This document shows, piece by piece, positions 52,522 through 61,507 of a DNA stretch of 64,000 bases. This DNA is from Bradyrhizobium erythrophlei. Its GTDB lineage: Bacteria; Pseudomonadota; Alphaproteobacteria; Rhizobiales; Xanthobacteraceae. How positions within the stretch are numbered: position 1 is the stretch's first letter; each line of letters opens with the position of its first letter. The notes under the pieces are model-generated. The model had not been told where the DNA came from. It saw only the letters and a program-made list of their open reading frames with translations, and searched no databases. The stretch spans positions 2,531,501 to 2,595,500 of the forward strand of contig FSRD01000001.1 of the NCBI GenBank assembly GCA_900129675.1, read 5' to 3'. A program made the position numbers and the translations under genes.

Positions 52522-52595
52522 GATTGCCTCCGTTCGACATGCGTAGAGGCTCTCACGTCCGCCTTGATGACTCCAGTGCGTAAGAGTCAGCCGAG

Positions 52596-52614
52596 CGTTG
52601 ACCAACAGTCAACG
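52596..52614. promoter_or_regulatory. LysR operator candidate, SDR copy
   Basis: Perfect inverted repeat CGTTGAC-N5-GTCAACG, overlapping the LysR stop codon and 75 bp before the SDR start. The same arms and spacer occur at 53547-53565. Confidence 0.7.
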
Positions 52615-53538
52615 TCTATCCGTGCCCGACTCGTCCTTGGCTTTCGCGACCTTCAGGGCAAACTCGATGAAGGCCCGCACCTTGGCCGGTGGGTGCTGCC
52701 GCGACGGGTGCAGCGCATACAGGGGAAAGACCTCGCCCGGCCAGTCCGGAAAGAGATCGACGAGCCTGCCGGAGGCGAGGAGAGACTGGACGCCGATGCT
52801 GAGGATTTGCGCCACGCCCCTCCCGGCGAGGCATTCGTTGATCATGGTACCGACGTCGCTCAGCTGAAGGCGCCCCTTCACCTTGACGGAAACGACCTTC
52901 TTGGCCGCCCGGAACTCCCATTCGTATGGGCGCGCGGTAATGGGGTCGAGAAACTGGATGCATTCGTGCGATGTCAGGTCGGTCGGGTGCTTCGGCTTCC
53001 CATGCTTCTTGACGTACTGCGGCGAGGCGAGGGTGAGCACCCGCGTCTCCAGCAGTTTCCGCGCGATCATCGCGTCCGAGGCGGGCTCGCCGAACCGGAC
53101 GGCCACGTCTATGCCGTCCGCGACCAGATCACTCACGTGTTCGCGCGTGACCATCTCGAGTACCAGGTCCGGATGCATGGCCAGAAAACTCCCGATCTTG
53201 CCCGAAAGGATCAGGCGCGAGAAATAGGGGTCGATGTCGACGCGGAGGCGTCCCCGGACCGCGCCTGCCGATCCGGAGACCGAGTTGGCCGCATCCTCGA
53301 TCGTGGAAAGCAGAGGTCCCACCTGCTCGTAGAACCGCTTACCTTCATCGGTCAGCGCGACCGACCGCGGCGTCCTGTCCAGAAGGCGTATCCCCAGGCG
53401 TTCTTCGAGCCTGGCGATCGAGCGGCTGACGCCCGACGTGGTGATACCTAAGGCCTCGCCGGCGCGGACGAAACTCCGACCCTGCACCACCGCTGCAAGG
53501 ACGGTGATACCTGCAAGCAGACGGCCATCGAACGACAT
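52609..53538 (-). CDS. LysR-family regulator of the SDR/AKR module
   Basis: A 309-residue LysR regulator: helix-turn-helix LAGITVLAAVVQGRSFVRAGEALGITTSGVSRSIARLEERLGIRLLDRTPRSVALTDEG (residues 7-65) and effector domain with VRGRLRVDIDPYFSRLILSGKIGSFLAMHPDLVLEMVTREHVSDLVADGIDVAVRFGEP. It lies directly upstream of the SDR and AKR genes on the same strand. Identical palindromes before its own start and before the SDR gene suggest autoregulation plus control of the operon. Confidence 0.9.
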   Translation of the reverse strand: MSFDGRLLAGITVLAAVVQGRSFVRAGEALGITTSGVSRSIARLEERLGIRLLDRTPRSVALTDEGKRFYEQVGPLLSTIEDAANSVSGSAGAVRGRLRVDIDPYFSRLILSGKIGSFLAMHPDLVLEMVTREHVSDLVADGIDVAVRFGEPASDAMIARKLLETRVLTLASPQYVKKHGKPKHPTDLTSHECIQFLDPITARPYEWEFRAAKKVVSVKVKGRLQLSDVGTMINECLAGRGVAQILSIGVQSLLASGRLVDLFPDWPGEVFPLYALHPSRQHPPAKVRAFIEFALKVAKAKDESGTDRR

Positions 53539-53546
53539 GCGAACTC

Positions 53547-53565
53547 CGTTGACATTGAGTCAACG
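53547..53565. promoter_or_regulatory. LysR operator candidate, autoregulatory copy
   Basis: CGTTGAC-N5-GTCAACG, identical in both arms to 52596-52614, beginning 9 bp upstream of the LysR ATG at 53538. Confidence 0.7.
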
Positions 53566-53924
53566 ACAATTGCTAGACATCGACATTCTGTCAATCAACG
53601 CATGGTCTTTTTGGTTTACGTCGCTTAACGACGGCTGTTGTTTCTGAGAAGAGCGGACGACGGAGAACACAGATGCCTACCAGCGAAAACCGCGTGGGCG
53701 TGGAGCTTCCTCAGGCAGGTGGCCTCTGGGTGAGGTACAGCCTCATGCGAAGGATTGGATGAGATATGGTCGGTTCGGTTGGTGTGTGGAAAAGCGGTAG
53801 CGCTCCAGTGACTCGAAGCCCCGACAAGCGAGCTCAATAGAAAGAGAACCGTCCCCGCCGCGCTTACAACCTTCGGCGAGGTCTAGAATTAGATAGCGAT
53901 CTCAATTACATAAGAGTTCGCAGT

Positions 53925-53947
53925 TGAGTGGCGCGCCAATTCGGCAT
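53925..53947 (+). repeat. att-like direct repeat, right copy
   Basis: Matches 38701-38723 at 21 of 23 positions. On the minus strand it reads MPNWRATQ, again like a recombinase tail. Confidence 0.5.
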
Positions 53948-54121
53948 CGGCTTGTTGCCGCTTCTTTGTTTGAAACGAGCTAATGCGGCCTTCTCGCCGT
54001 TGGCGGCCGATGTCGCCGATCTCTTCGGCAAATGGTCGTACGTCGCGTCTTTGCCTTTTCAGCCGGGATAGCTATTGATGCCCGGCAAGGTAGCCACAAT
54101 TTTGATCCCAACCCGCCATCC

Positions 54122-55354
54122 ATGACCGCACCCTCCGTCACGCCCTCGCAAGTCCGCTGCGCACTGCTGCTGCGCGATGAAATCGCACTGCTCGATCTCA
54201 GGCATGAGGCGGCTTTTGCCACCGGTCATCCCCTGTTTGCCGCCAACATGGCGACCGGCAGAATCGCGCTCGAGGTCGAGACGAGGCTGCCTCGCAAAGA
54301 CGTGCCTGTCGTGATCTACGACGCCGGCGAAGGTCTGGTTCCGCAGGCCGTGGATCGCCTTCAGGCGTTGGGATACACCGACATTCGCCAACTCGACGGT
54401 GGACTGCAGGCCTGGCGGGACGCTGGCTACGAACTCTTTCAGGATGTGAATTCTTACGCCAAGGCATTTGGCGAACTGGTCGAGTCCCGCCGCCACACGC
54501 CCTCGCTGCCGGCGGAAGACGTCGCCGGGTTGATTGCAAGCAAGGCCAATATCGCCGTGCTCGATGTCCGGCGCTTCGACGAATATGCCACCATGAACAT
54601 CCCGGGCTCCGTCAGCGTGCCCGGCGCGGAACTGGTGCTGCGCGCGGGCCGCGCCGCACCCGATCCTGCGACGACGATCGTCGTCAATTGCGCCGGCCGC
54701 ACCCGCTCGATCATCGGCGCCCAGTCGCTGATCAACGCCGGCGTCCCGAACAAGGTGGTGGCGCTGCGCAACGGGACGATCGGCTGGACGCTGGCAAAAC
54801 AGCAGCTCGAGCACCGGGCCGACCGACGCGGCGCGATCGGTCCGTTCGAGGGCGCGCAACAGAATGCCCGCGACGTCGCCTATCGCGCCGGCGTCCGGCG
54901 TGTCGGCGTGGCGGAAGCGATGGCGCTGCAAGCGCAGACCCGCCGCTCGCTCTATCGTTTCGACGTTCGCGACGCCGAAGAATATGCCGCCGGCCACATC
55001 GCAGGTTTTCGCCACTATCCGGGCGGTCAGCTGGTCCAGGAGATCGACATGGCCGCACCGGTGCGCGGCGCGCGCATCCTCCTGACCGACGACAGGGGCG
55101 TCCGCGCCGACATGACGGCGTCCTGGCTCGCGCAGATGGGTTGGGAGACCTATGTGCTCGATGGCGGTTACGATCGTCAGCTGGAAGTAGGGCCGCCTTT
55201 AGTCTTGCCAAAACCCGATCCGGCGCATCGCTACCGCCGTCCCTACGAGGGCACCGACGTCGATGCCTGCGCGATGCAGGCCTATCTCGATTGGGAATAC
55301 GGCCTCGTCGAACAGCTGCGGCGCGACGCGACCCACGGATTCTTCGTGATCTGA
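54122..55354 (+). CDS. Multi-domain rhodanese-like protein
   Basis: A 410-residue protein with at least three rhodanese-like domains. Domain 1 (about 10-105; LRDEIALLDLRHEAAFATGH) has no Cys in the active loop (VVIYDAGEG). Domain 2 (about 130-225; NIAVLDVRRFDEYATMNIPGSVSVPGAEL) has the catalytic Cys in VVNCAGRTRS. Domain 3 (about 265-365; RFDVRDAEEYAAGHIAGFRHYPGGQL) again lacks it (ILLTDDRGV). So one sulfur-transfer site is present. The ATG at 54122 gives a protein starting MTAPSVTPSQV; longer readings are less likely. It is 26 bp from the end of the convergent phosphatase/kinase gene. Confidence 0.87.
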   Translation: MTAPSVTPSQVRCALLLRDEIALLDLRHEAAFATGHPLFAANMATGRIALEVETRLPRKDVPVVIYDAGEGLVPQAVDRLQALGYTDIRQLDGGLQAWRDAGYELFQDVNSYAKAFGELVESRRHTPSLPAEDVAGLIASKANIAVLDVRRFDEYATMNIPGSVSVPGAELVLRAGRAAPDPATTIVVNCAGRTRSIIGAQSLINAGVPNKVVALRNGTIGWTLAKQQLEHRADRRGAIGPFEGAQQNARDVAYRAGVRRVGVAEAMALQAQTRRSLYRFDVRDAEEYAAGHIAGFRHYPGGQLVQEIDMAAPVRGARILLTDDRGVRADMTASWLAQMGWETYVLDGGYDRQLEVGPPLVLPKPDPAHRYRRPYEGTDVDACAMQAYLDWEYGLVEQLRRDATHGFFVI

Positions 55355-55380
55355 TCGTGCGCCGGCGGCGCGGCAGAAGA

Positions 55381-57084
55381 TCAGCGCCACGCCAGTAACA
55401 TCGCGACGAGAATGATGAGGCTCGCCGACAATAGCTTCCAGAACATCAGCGGATTGCGGTCATAGAGCGCCTGCCGCTTCGCCACGGCGGGCTTTGCCCA
55501 CATCGCGCCGTTTTCCAACTCGTGGGCGAATTCGATGACGTCGCCAAAACGTTGGGCGGGGTCGACGTGGAGCGCCTTGCCGATCACAGCATCGAGCCAG
55601 GCCGGCAAATCCGGGCGATAGCGCGACAGCGAAACGGGCTTGCCGAAGCGTGGCCGCGAAAATGGTTCGATTTCGCCATAGGGGTAGGCGGCGGTGAACA
55701 TGCGGTAGACCGTCACGCCAAGCGCATAGAGATCGGAGTATTCGTCACCGGTGCGCCCGTTGAAGAGTTCAGGCGCCATGTAACTTGCGGTGCCCGGAAT
55801 GTCCTGCGCCGGGAAATCTTCCAGCAGTGGCACCCTTGCAACGCCGAGATCGACCAGCCGCAATCCGCCGGCCGTCAGCAGGATGACGTTGTCCGGCTTG
55901 ATGTCGCGGTGAATGATGCCGGCGCGATGCAGGGTTGCCACCGCACGCGCCAGCTTGGTGGCGATCCCGATGCCCTCGGTCAGCGAGAGCTGCGGCGAAC
56001 GGTTCAGTCGCTGCTCGAGCGTTTCACCCTCATAGAACGGCATCACCGAATAGAGCCGCGTCCGGCGTCCGGCCGGGACTTCGATGATCTCCCCGATCCA
56101 CAGGCTTCGCACACGCGCCGCCACCCATGCTTCGCGCACGAAGGCGAGGCGATATGAGCCTTCGCTGGCGACGCGCGGATGCGGAAATTTCAGTACCAGC
56201 TTGCGGTTCTGCCGCTTGTCGATGGCGACGAACAGCCGGCTGTAGCGTCCGTCGGACAGCATCTCGTCGAGCACGAAATCGTCGATGCTGTCGCCGGACG
56301 ACGGCAGCTCCAGGATCGGAAGCGTCTCGATCGCGTGGGTGAGTTCGTCGCGGTCGGCCGGCGGCAGATCGACGACGTCGAGCACCAACGCGGTCATGTT
56401 GTCGTTGCTGCCGGCGGCCAGCGCCGCGTCCACCAGCGCGCGGGCGGTTTCTTCCGGCGAGGCGCGCTCGTCGAGCAGCACCTGCAGGCGGTCGTCGCCG
56501 AGCACACCGTGAACGCCGTCGCTGCAGAGCAGCAGCCTGTCGTGTTGCCGCAGGCCAACCGCGGCATAGTCGACGCGCGCGAAATCCTCAAAGCCGATGG
56601 CGCGGTTAAGCAAATGGGCGAGGTCGCCGCGTCCGGCGACGTGATCCTTGGTCAACCGTTCCAGCCGGCCCTCGCTCAAACGGTAGGCGCGGGTGTCGCC
56701 GATGTGAATGACATGGCAGGTGCGCCGCGACAGGATCATCGACGAGAATGCGCAGCTCATGCCGCTGAGCCTGGAATCGACGCGGCCCTGCTGATAGATC
56801 CAGCTATTGGCCGCCTCCAGCGCCCGCGAGGCAATGCGGCGGACGCCGAGCGTCTCGGGCAGGGAATAATAGGCGTCGAGAAAACAACGGACGGTCAGCT
56901 CGGCGGCTTCGCGTCCGCCCTTGTGACCGCCGACGCCGTCGGCCACGGCGGCCACGATGTCGCGGTTGAATGCGCCGGTCTGACCGAGGCAGGCCGCGAC
57001 GTAGTCTTCGTTGGCGGCGCGCTTGCCGGTCTCGCTGACGAAACCGACGCGAACCTGAAGATTTCTCTGCGAGCCGATGGTCAC
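55381..57084 (-). CDS. Fused PP2C phosphatase / Ser-Thr protein kinase, membrane-anchored
   Basis: 567 residues. The N-terminal half is a PP2C phosphatase with metal-binding Asp motifs NEDYVA (near 26), VAAVADGVGGHKGG (near 47), LLCSDGVHGVL (near 187) and GSNDNMTAL (near 226). The second half is a kinase: Lys in LVLKFPHPR (near 302), HRDIKPDNV (near 391), VDLGVA in the DFG position, and GTASYMAPE. A single helix (LLSASLIILVAMLLAW) at the C-terminus anchors it. It lies 36 bp downstream of the nitrate transporter gene on the same strand, so it is probably cotranscribed and may control nitrate uptake or reduction by phosphorylation. Confidence 0.92.
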   Translation of the reverse strand: MTIGSQRNLQVRVGFVSETGKRAANEDYVAACLGQTGAFNRDIVAAVADGVGGHKGGREAAELTVRCFLDAYYSLPETLGVRRIASRALEAANSWIYQQGRVDSRLSGMSCAFSSMILSRRTCHVIHIGDTRAYRLSEGRLERLTKDHVAGRGDLAHLLNRAIGFEDFARVDYAAVGLRQHDRLLLCSDGVHGVLGDDRLQVLLDERASPEETARALVDAALAAGSNDNMTALVLDVVDLPPADRDELTHAIETLPILELPSSGDSIDDFVLDEMLSDGRYSRLFVAIDKRQNRKLVLKFPHPRVASEGSYRLAFVREAWVAARVRSLWIGEIIEVPAGRRTRLYSVMPFYEGETLEQRLNRSPQLSLTEGIGIATKLARAVATLHRAGIIHRDIKPDNVILLTAGGLRLVDLGVARVPLLEDFPAQDIPGTASYMAPELFNGRTGDEYSDLYALGVTVYRMFTAAYPYGEIEPFSRPRFGKPVSLSRYRPDLPAWLDAVIGKALHVDPAQRFGDVIEFAHELENGAMWAKPAVAKRQALYDRNPLMFWKLLSASLIILVAMLLAWR

Positions 57085-57120
57085 GTCAGAGACCTGCCGG
57101 GCCTGGACAAGCGCGCGTCG

Positions 57121-58380
57121 TCAGACCCGCGCTCCGGAAACCGCACCCCACGTCGTGCGCCACCGGACCTTGACCATCGCAAGTCCGATAAAGCCAAGCA
57201 ATGCCAGCGCCCCGAAAAACACGAAGCCGGCCCCGAAGCCGCCGGTGGCGGCCTTGGCGGTGCCGAGCGTCTGCGCCAGGAAGAAGCCGCCGACCCCGCC
57301 GGCGCAGCCGACCAGGCCGGTCATCAGGCCGATGTCCTGGCGGAACCGGAGCGGAATGAGCTGGAATACAGCGCCGTTGCCCATGCCGAGTGCCAGCACG
57401 CCGATCGAGAACAGCAGCACCGAGATCCATGCGATGCGCGGCATCTGCAGCAGCGGCCAGCCTGCCGCGGTCGGCGCCGCCGGTCCTTCCGGCATGAACG
57501 CGATGACGAGATAAGCGGTGACCACGATCGCAAACAGCACCGACAGCGACTTGATGCCGCCGATGCGGTCGGCGATCAGCCCGCCGACCGGACGGAAGCC
57601 GGAGCCGAACGCGACGATCAGCGAGACCAGCAGGCCCGCCGCCACGCCGGATACGTGGTACTGCACCGTGAAATACAGCGGCAGCGCGTTGGCAAGTCCG
57701 ACGAAGCCGCCGAACGTGATGAAATAGAAGAACATGAACCAGCGGCTGTCCGGGTCGCGCAGCAGCGTGCCATAGGCCTTCAGCGAGATCGGCTTGCGCT
57801 CGCCTGGCGCGTCCTTGGCGGCGAAGGCGTAATAGCCGAGAACCAGCAGCATCGGAATCAGCAGCAATCCGAAAACCGACTGCCAGCCGGCGTGTTCGGC
57901 GATCGATGGCGCCAGCATCGTGTCGAGCACGACGCCCATGTTTCCAGCGCCCGCGATGCCCATCACCACGCCCTGATATTGCGGCGGGTACCAGCGGCTT
58001 GCCTGCGGCAGCGCGACGGCAAAGGACGCTCCACCGACGCCGAGCGCGAGGCCGAAGATTTCGATCGCAAGCTTGCTGTCGAGCCCGAACCGCCAGACCC
58101 AGGCCGTCGCCGCGCTGACGACGAGCTGCGCGATGATTCCGGTCCGCTTGGCGCCGATAATATCGGCGAGGATGCCCATCGGAACCCGCAGCAGCGCGCC
58201 GGCCAGCACCGGTATCGCAACCAGCGTGAACTTCTCGCTGACCGCAAGATTCATGTCGTGCGCGATGTAGACGATCAACGGACCGAGTGCGACCCAGGCC
58301 ATGAAACTGATGTCGAAATACAGGAACGCGGCCAGCAGCGTTGGCCAATGGCCTGCTTTCTTGAACTCAGCAAACTTCAT
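57121..58380 (-). CDS. MFS nitrate/nitrite transporter (NarK/NasA type)
   Basis: A 419-residue, twelve-helix nitrate/nitrite porter. It begins FKKAGHWPTLLAAFLYFDISFMAWVALGPL and has the nitrate signature in helix 5 (GIAGAGNMGVVLDTMLAP, about residues 142-160) and a second Gly-rich signature in helix 11 (GLVGCAGGVGGFFLAQTLG). Residues RVPMG after helix 2 are typical of the family. It imports nitrate for the NasA/NirBD pathway encoded divergently. A sigma-54-type promoter candidate lies about 155 bp upstream, leaving a long leader. Confidence 0.92.
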   Translation of the reverse strand: MKFAEFKKAGHWPTLLAAFLYFDISFMAWVALGPLIVYIAHDMNLAVSEKFTLVAIPVLAGALLRVPMGILADIIGAKRTGIIAQLVVSAATAWVWRFGLDSKLAIEIFGLALGVGGASFAVALPQASRWYPPQYQGVVMGIAGAGNMGVVLDTMLAPSIAEHAGWQSVFGLLLIPMLLVLGYYAFAAKDAPGERKPISLKAYGTLLRDPDSRWFMFFYFITFGGFVGLANALPLYFTVQYHVSGVAAGLLVSLIVAFGSGFRPVGGLIADRIGGIKSLSVLFAIVVTAYLVIAFMPEGPAAPTAAGWPLLQMPRIAWISVLLFSIGVLALGMGNGAVFQLIPLRFRQDIGLMTGLVGCAGGVGGFFLAQTLGTAKAATGGFGAGFVFFGALALLGFIGLAMVKVRWRTTWGAVSGARV

Positions 58381-58533
58381 TGCGATAGCCTCGGCATTGG
58401 CTGGCGACGCGCAGACGCGCGGACGATCTCAGCGCAAATGGATTGTTTGTCGGGTGCGAATGAGCGCAAAAGAGCGATCATCTCGTCGTTGAAAGCTCTC
58501 GGGTTCAGTACCCCGCGCTACAGTCAGTAATGA

Positions 58534-58551
58534 CAGCAATTTGTGTGCCAA
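58534..58551 (-). promoter_or_regulatory. Sigma-54 promoter candidate, nitrate transporter
   Basis: The minus strand reads TTGGCACA-N4-TTGCTG, matching YTGGCACG-N4-TTGCW at nearly every key position, including GG at -24 and GC at -12 with standard spacing. It is about 155 bp before the transporter ATG. Confidence 0.65.
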
Positions 58552-58866
58552 GGGATTGACGGCGCCGGTTCACGAGTAATCGCAGTGCTTTGCGGGGTGC
58601 CGGATCGCCGATGACGCCGACCACCGATGCTCTGTTTGTCGGCAAAAGCAGCCGATCGAACATGCATCATGGTGTTTTTTTGAGCGAAGCGAAAATGTCG
58701 GACGATCGATCGCGCTCGGGTTAACGGCCCGTAACATGCCGGCGTTCTGCACAAGGGATGACCTGTCTGGCTAATATTTCGGCTGGGAACCGTGCGTCCG
58801 ACAAATCGCGGCGCGTAACGCGAGACAAAGTCGCCGCTATCGTCGGCAGAATAGCCAAACCCGGAC

Positions 58867-58884
58867 TTGGCACGCCTCTTGAAT
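58867..58884 (+). promoter_or_regulatory. Sigma-54 promoter candidate, nirB operon
   Basis: TTGGCACG-N4-TTGAAT fits the -24 element perfectly but has GA instead of GC at -12. It is about 165 bp before the nirB ATG. The one mismatch makes it less certain than the minus-strand site. Confidence 0.45.
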
Positions 58885-59047
58885 TGAACAGATCACCATT
58901 GATCGTCACTGGCGACGGTTATCTGCCCGCGGATGGGCGCTCCCCGACATCATATCCCGAGGTTCGTGAGACCTTCAGGAGCTTATCGCCGATCAACGAC
59001 GCGCCGACGCGTCGTGGAGCGTGCCATCGCAATTTGGAAGGCAGATC

Positions 59048-61507
59048 ATGCTCGAGAAGATTAACAAGCAAAAGCTGGTGGTCATCGGCAACGGCATGGC
59101 CGGCATCCGCACGGTGGAAACGCTGCTGGAGCGCGCGCCTGATCTCTACGACATCACGGTGTTCGGTTCCGAGCCTTACGGCAATTACAATCGCATCCTG
59201 CTGTCGCCCGTTCTCTCCGGCGAAAAGTCGGTCGACGACATCATGCTCAACACCGAGCAATGGTACGACGACAACAACATTTCGCTGCGCAAGGGCGAGA
59301 CGGTCGTCATGATCGACCGCCGCACCTGCGAGGTCGTCACCGCCGAGGGCGCGCGTGTTCCCTATGACCGCCTGCTGATTGCGACCGGCTCCAATCCGAT
59401 CATCCTGCCGATTCCGGGCAAGGATCTGCCCGGCGTGATCGGCTTTCGCGATATCCATGACGTCAACAGCATGGTCGAAGCCTCCAACAGCCGGAAGCAC
59501 GCCGTCGTCATCGGCGGCGGTCTGCTCGGCCTGGAAGCCGCCAACGGCCTGATGAAGCGCGGCATGAACGTCACCGTCGTGCATCTGCTCGACTGCCTGA
59601 TGGAGCGCCAGCTCGATCCGGTCGCCAGCGGCATGCTGCGCAAATCGCTGGAAGAGCGCGGCATGGTGTTCAAAATGCCGGCGCAGACACAGGCGATCCT
59701 CGGGGACGACCATGTCACGGCGGTGCGCTTAGCCGACGGCTCGGAACTCCCGGCCGATCTGGTCGTAATGGCCGTCGGCATCCGCCCGAACATCGAGGTG
59801 GCGCGGAAGGCCGGCATCCATTGCGAGCGCGGCATCGTCGTCTCCGACACCATGCAGACCTATGATGGCCGCATCTATGCGGTCGGCGAATGCGTGCAGC
59901 ACCGCCGCCAGACCTACGGTCTGGTGGCGCCGCTGTTCGATCAGGCGAAGGTCTGCGCCAATCAGCTCGCGATGAAGGGCTTTGCCAGCTACCCGGGGTC
60001 GGTGGTCTCGACCAAGCTGAAGGTGACCGGCATCGATCTGTTTTCCGCCGGCGATTTCGCTCCCGGCGCGGACAAGGAAGAAGTCGTGATGCAGGACGCC
60101 GCACGCGGCGTCTACAAGCGCATCGTGCTGCGCGACAAGAAGATCGTCGGCGCCGTGCTCTACGGCGATACCGTCGACGGCCCCTGGTATTTCCAGCACC
60201 TGCGCGACGGCACTGACATCTCGCAGATGCGCGAGCGGCTGGTGTTCGGCGCCGCCAATCTCGGCGACGGCGGTCACGCCGGCCAGAACTCGGCCGCCAC
60301 CATGAGCGACGAGGCCGAGATTTGCGGCTGCAACGGCGTCTGCAAGGGCACGATCGTCAAGGCGATCATGGAAAAGAAGCTGTTCACGATCGACGACGTG
60401 CGGGCCCACACCAAGGCGTCGTCGTCATGCGGGTCCTGTACCGGCCTCGTCGAGCAGGTGCTCGCGTTCACGCTCGGCGGCGACTATTCGACCGCGCCGA
60501 AGATCAAGCCGATGTGCAAGTGCACCGACCACAGCCATGACGACGCGCGCCGCGTCATCATCGAGCAGCAGTTGAAGACCATTCCCGATGTCATGAAATT
60601 CATGGATTGGAAGACCGACAACGGCTGCCACTCCTGCCGGCCGGCGCTGAACTATTATCTGCTCGCCACCTGGCCCGGCGAATATCGCGACGATCAGCAG
60701 TCGCGCTACATCAACGAGCGCGTCCACGCCAACATCCAGAAGGACGGCACCTATTCGGTGGTGCCGCGGATGTGGGGCGGCGTGACCACGCCCGGCGAGT
60801 TGCGGGCGATTGCCGACGTCGCGGACAAGTTCAAGATTCCGACCGTCAAGGTCACCGGCGGCCAGCGCATCGATCTTCTCGGTGTGAAGAAGGAGGATCT
60901 GCCCGCGGTCTGGGCCGATCTCAACGACGCCGGCATGGTGTCGGGCCATGCCTATGCCAAGGGACTGCGCACGGTGAAGACCTGCGTCGGTTCGGAATGG
61001 TGCCGTTTCGGCACCCAAGATTCGACCGGTCTCGGCATCAAGATCGAGAAGTTCATGTGGGGCTCATGGACGCCGGCCAAGGTGAAGCTCGCGGTGTCGG
61101 GTTGCCCGCGCAACTGTGCCGAGGCGACCTGCAAGGATGTCGGCGTGATCTGCGTCGATTCCGGATACGAGATCCATTTCGCCGGCGCCGCCGGCCTTCA
61201 CATCAAGGGAACCGAGTTCCTCGCCAAGGCGGCGACCGAGGACGAGACGCTGGAAGTGATCTGCGCGCTGACGCAGCTCTATCGCGAGCAGGGCTGGTAT
61301 CTGGAACGCATGTATAAATGGTGCGACCGCGTCGGTCTCGATGCCATCCGCAAGCAGGTGGTCGACGACATGGCCAACCGCAAGGCGCTGTTCGGCCGCT
61401 TCTCCTACTCGCAGCAATTCTCGCAAAGCGATCCATGGGCCGAGCGCGCCCAGCGCGGCGTCGATCGCAACGAGTTCGTGCCGCTGGCGGAATTGGAACT
61501 CGCATGA
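59048..61507 (+). CDS. nirB: Assimilatory nitrite reductase, large subunit
   Basis: A full-length, 819-residue protein. The N-terminal FAD/NAD module has VVIGNGMAGIRTVE (near 12-25) and VVIGGGLLGLEAANGL (near 153-168). A BFD-type [2Fe-2S] domain follows (CGCNGVCKG...SSCGSCTGLVEQVL, about 420-480). The C-terminal siroheme/[4Fe-4S] half has the cysteine pairs TCVGSEWCRFG (near 645) and SGCPRNCAEATCKD (near 684). It reduces nitrite to ammonium with NADH or NADPH. The ATG at 59048 follows GGAAGG by 6 bp. nirD starts inside its stop codon. Confidence 0.95.
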   Translation: MLEKINKQKLVVIGNGMAGIRTVETLLERAPDLYDITVFGSEPYGNYNRILLSPVLSGEKSVDDIMLNTEQWYDDNNISLRKGETVVMIDRRTCEVVTAEGARVPYDRLLIATGSNPIILPIPGKDLPGVIGFRDIHDVNSMVEASNSRKHAVVIGGGLLGLEAANGLMKRGMNVTVVHLLDCLMERQLDPVASGMLRKSLEERGMVFKMPAQTQAILGDDHVTAVRLADGSELPADLVVMAVGIRPNIEVARKAGIHCERGIVVSDTMQTYDGRIYAVGECVQHRRQTYGLVAPLFDQAKVCANQLAMKGFASYPGSVVSTKLKVTGIDLFSAGDFAPGADKEEVVMQDAARGVYKRIVLRDKKIVGAVLYGDTVDGPWYFQHLRDGTDISQMRERLVFGAANLGDGGHAGQNSAATMSDEAEICGCNGVCKGTIVKAIMEKKLFTIDDVRAHTKASSSCGSCTGLVEQVLAFTLGGDYSTAPKIKPMCKCTDHSHDDARRVIIEQQLKTIPDVMKFMDWKTDNGCHSCRPALNYYLLATWPGEYRDDQQSRYINERVHANIQKDGTYSVVPRMWGGVTTPGELRAIADVADKFKIPTVKVTGGQRIDLLGVKKEDLPAVWADLNDAGMVSGHAYAKGLRTVKTCVGSEWCRFGTQDSTGLGIKIEKFMWGSWTPAKVKLAVSGCPRNCAEATCKDVGVICVDSGYEIHFAGAAGLHIKGTEFLAKAATEDETLEVICALTQLYREQGWYLERMYKWCDRVGLDAIRKQVVDDMANRKALFGRFSYSQQFSQSDPWAERAQRGVDRNEFVPLAELELA

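Larger units (their letters stand above)
53539..54121. other. Divergent intergenic region between the LysR and rhodanese genes
   Basis: It holds the LysR operator (53547-53565) and the right att-like repeat (53925-53947). Between them no gene was recognised; a 70-codon minus-strand reading at 53625-53837 has no family signal. Confidence 0.45.
58381..59047. other. Nitrate-cluster divergent regulatory region
   Basis: The 667 bp have no protein gene of note. Each direction has a sigma-54-like element followed by a leader of roughly 145-165 nt, enough for antitermination control of the NasT type known in other proteobacteria. The terminator/antiterminator could not be drawn by eye. GC-rich TGC/GTGC half-sites near 58589 and 58662 may bind NtrC. 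Confidence 0.45.

Noticed and set aside
53625..53837. 70-codon minus-strand ORF in the LysR/rhodanese gap
   Set aside because: No domain, poor start context, composition like noncoding DNA.
56179..58530. A 783-codon open frame on the plus strand
   Set aside because: It runs antisense across the phosphatase/kinase and nitrate transporter genes; its Asp/Glu/Arg/Gln-rich translation without any domain is a GC-skew shadow.
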